Assembly: GCF_965262965.1 (NCBI RefSeq)
Contig: NZ_OZ253573.1
Coordinates: forward strand, 1,860,001-1,924,000
Direction of reading: 5' to 3'
DNA: 64,000 nucleotides
Origin: Poriferisodalis sp965262965
GTDB taxonomy: Bacteria; Actinomycetota; Acidimicrobiia; Acidimicrobiales; Poriferisodalaceae
Shown: in pieces, positions 63,825 to 64,000 of the stretch
Position numbering within the stretch: position 1 is the stretch's first letter
Layout of the letters: each line of letters starts with the position of its first letter
The notes under the pieces: model-generated
Told to the model about the DNA's origin: nothing
Database searches by the model: none
What the model saw: only the letters and a program-made list of their open reading frames with translations
Made by a program: the position numbers and the translations under genes

Positions 63825-64000
63825 ATGAATGTGCCGGTGGCTACTGCTGAGCGCAACCAGCGGTTCGTTCGCGGCTGGGTTGTGCTCACCGGCGTGTTCC
63901 TCATCATGACCATCACGTCGGGCTTTGCGTTCTATTCCCAAGGCGTCTTCCTGAAGGCACTGGTGGACGAGCAGGGCTTCAGCACCGGAATGGCGGGCGC
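63825..64000 (+). CDS. MFS transporter, N-terminal part (runs off the window)
   Basis: An ATG at 63825 opens 58 codons that continue past the window end. After a short polar start (VATAERNQRFVRG) comes one strong hydrophobic helix (WVVLTGVFLIMTITSGFAFY) and the loop SQGVFLKALVDEQGFSTGMA. This matches the first helix and loop of oxalate/formate-antiporter-type MFS proteins, which often accompany dehydrogenases for small acids or amines. Divergent from the alcohol dehydrogenase. Confidence 0.7.
   Translation, partial: MNVPVATAERNQRFVRGWVVLTGVFLIMTITSGFAFYSQGVFLKALVDEQGFSTGMAG

Overview
The window is high-GC, densely coded DNA with many GTG starts. CoxL, the XdhC proteins, the sucrase/ferredoxin-like protein and the DUF4389 and DUF2269-like proteins all look actinobacterial. 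The gene set (aerobic CO dehydrogenase, several FAD/GcvT demethylating dehydrogenases, an MttB-family methyltransferase, PhyH, CaiB, and a polyamine-type ABC importer) suggests a heterotroph that also oxidises CO. A marine or host-associated member of class Acidimicrobiia is my best guess. That placement is inference, because no rRNA or other marker gene is present.

Left third (1-12.5 kb): an IS110-type transposase cut by the window edge and a broken toxin-antitoxin remnant come first. A complete form I aerobic CO dehydrogenase locus follows, built as two convergent transcription units. The plus-strand unit carries maturation genes: XdhC/CoxI, a MoxR ATPase (CoxD), a VWA protein (CoxE) and three small unknowns. 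The minus-strand unit runs from a small unknown gene through coxM, coxS, coxL (active-site motif AYRCSFR), an XdhC-YHS fusion and coxG, and ends with five consecutive tiny single-pass membrane proteins.

12.6-26.2 kb is ordinary metabolism: an isocitrate/isopropylmalate-type dehydrogenase with a decayed second copy, a HicBA pair, Ldh2, an acyl-CoA dehydrogenase-like flavoprotein, a ThDP enzyme, DUF4389, PhyH, an FMN glutamate-synthase-like protein, a sucrase/ferredoxin-like protein, a CaiB CoA-transferase and shikimate kinase.

26.2-30 kb holds a dead restriction-modification system. The methyltransferase is split by a 1613-bp IS1380-type element with clean inverted ends and a 5-bp target duplication. 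The neighbouring endonuclease-like gene looks frameshifted.

30-48.6 kb carries an MttB plus FAD/GcvT operon with a conserved 5' leader and a fused DUF4143-type ATPase. The leader, ATPase and part of the oxidoreductase occur again at 46.5-48.6 kb as a second, rearranged copy joined to a fragment of a cell-surface protein. Between the copies lies a seven-gene catabolic and uptake operon (PotABCD-like importer, class III aminotransferase, M20 carbamoylase, alanine dehydrogenase) with a divergent TetR regulator and a perfect 17-bp operator-like palindrome.

49-57 kb is nucleic-acid processing: an SF1 helicase, a very large DEDDh exonuclease-DinG-RecQ protein that is split by a frame change, and a divergent NYN nuclease. 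57.2-64 kb returns to one-carbon and amine catabolism: a third FAD/GcvT oxidoreductase, an FMN hydroxyacid oxidase, an AGXT2-like aminotransferase, a zinc alcohol dehydrogenase and the start of an MFS transporter.
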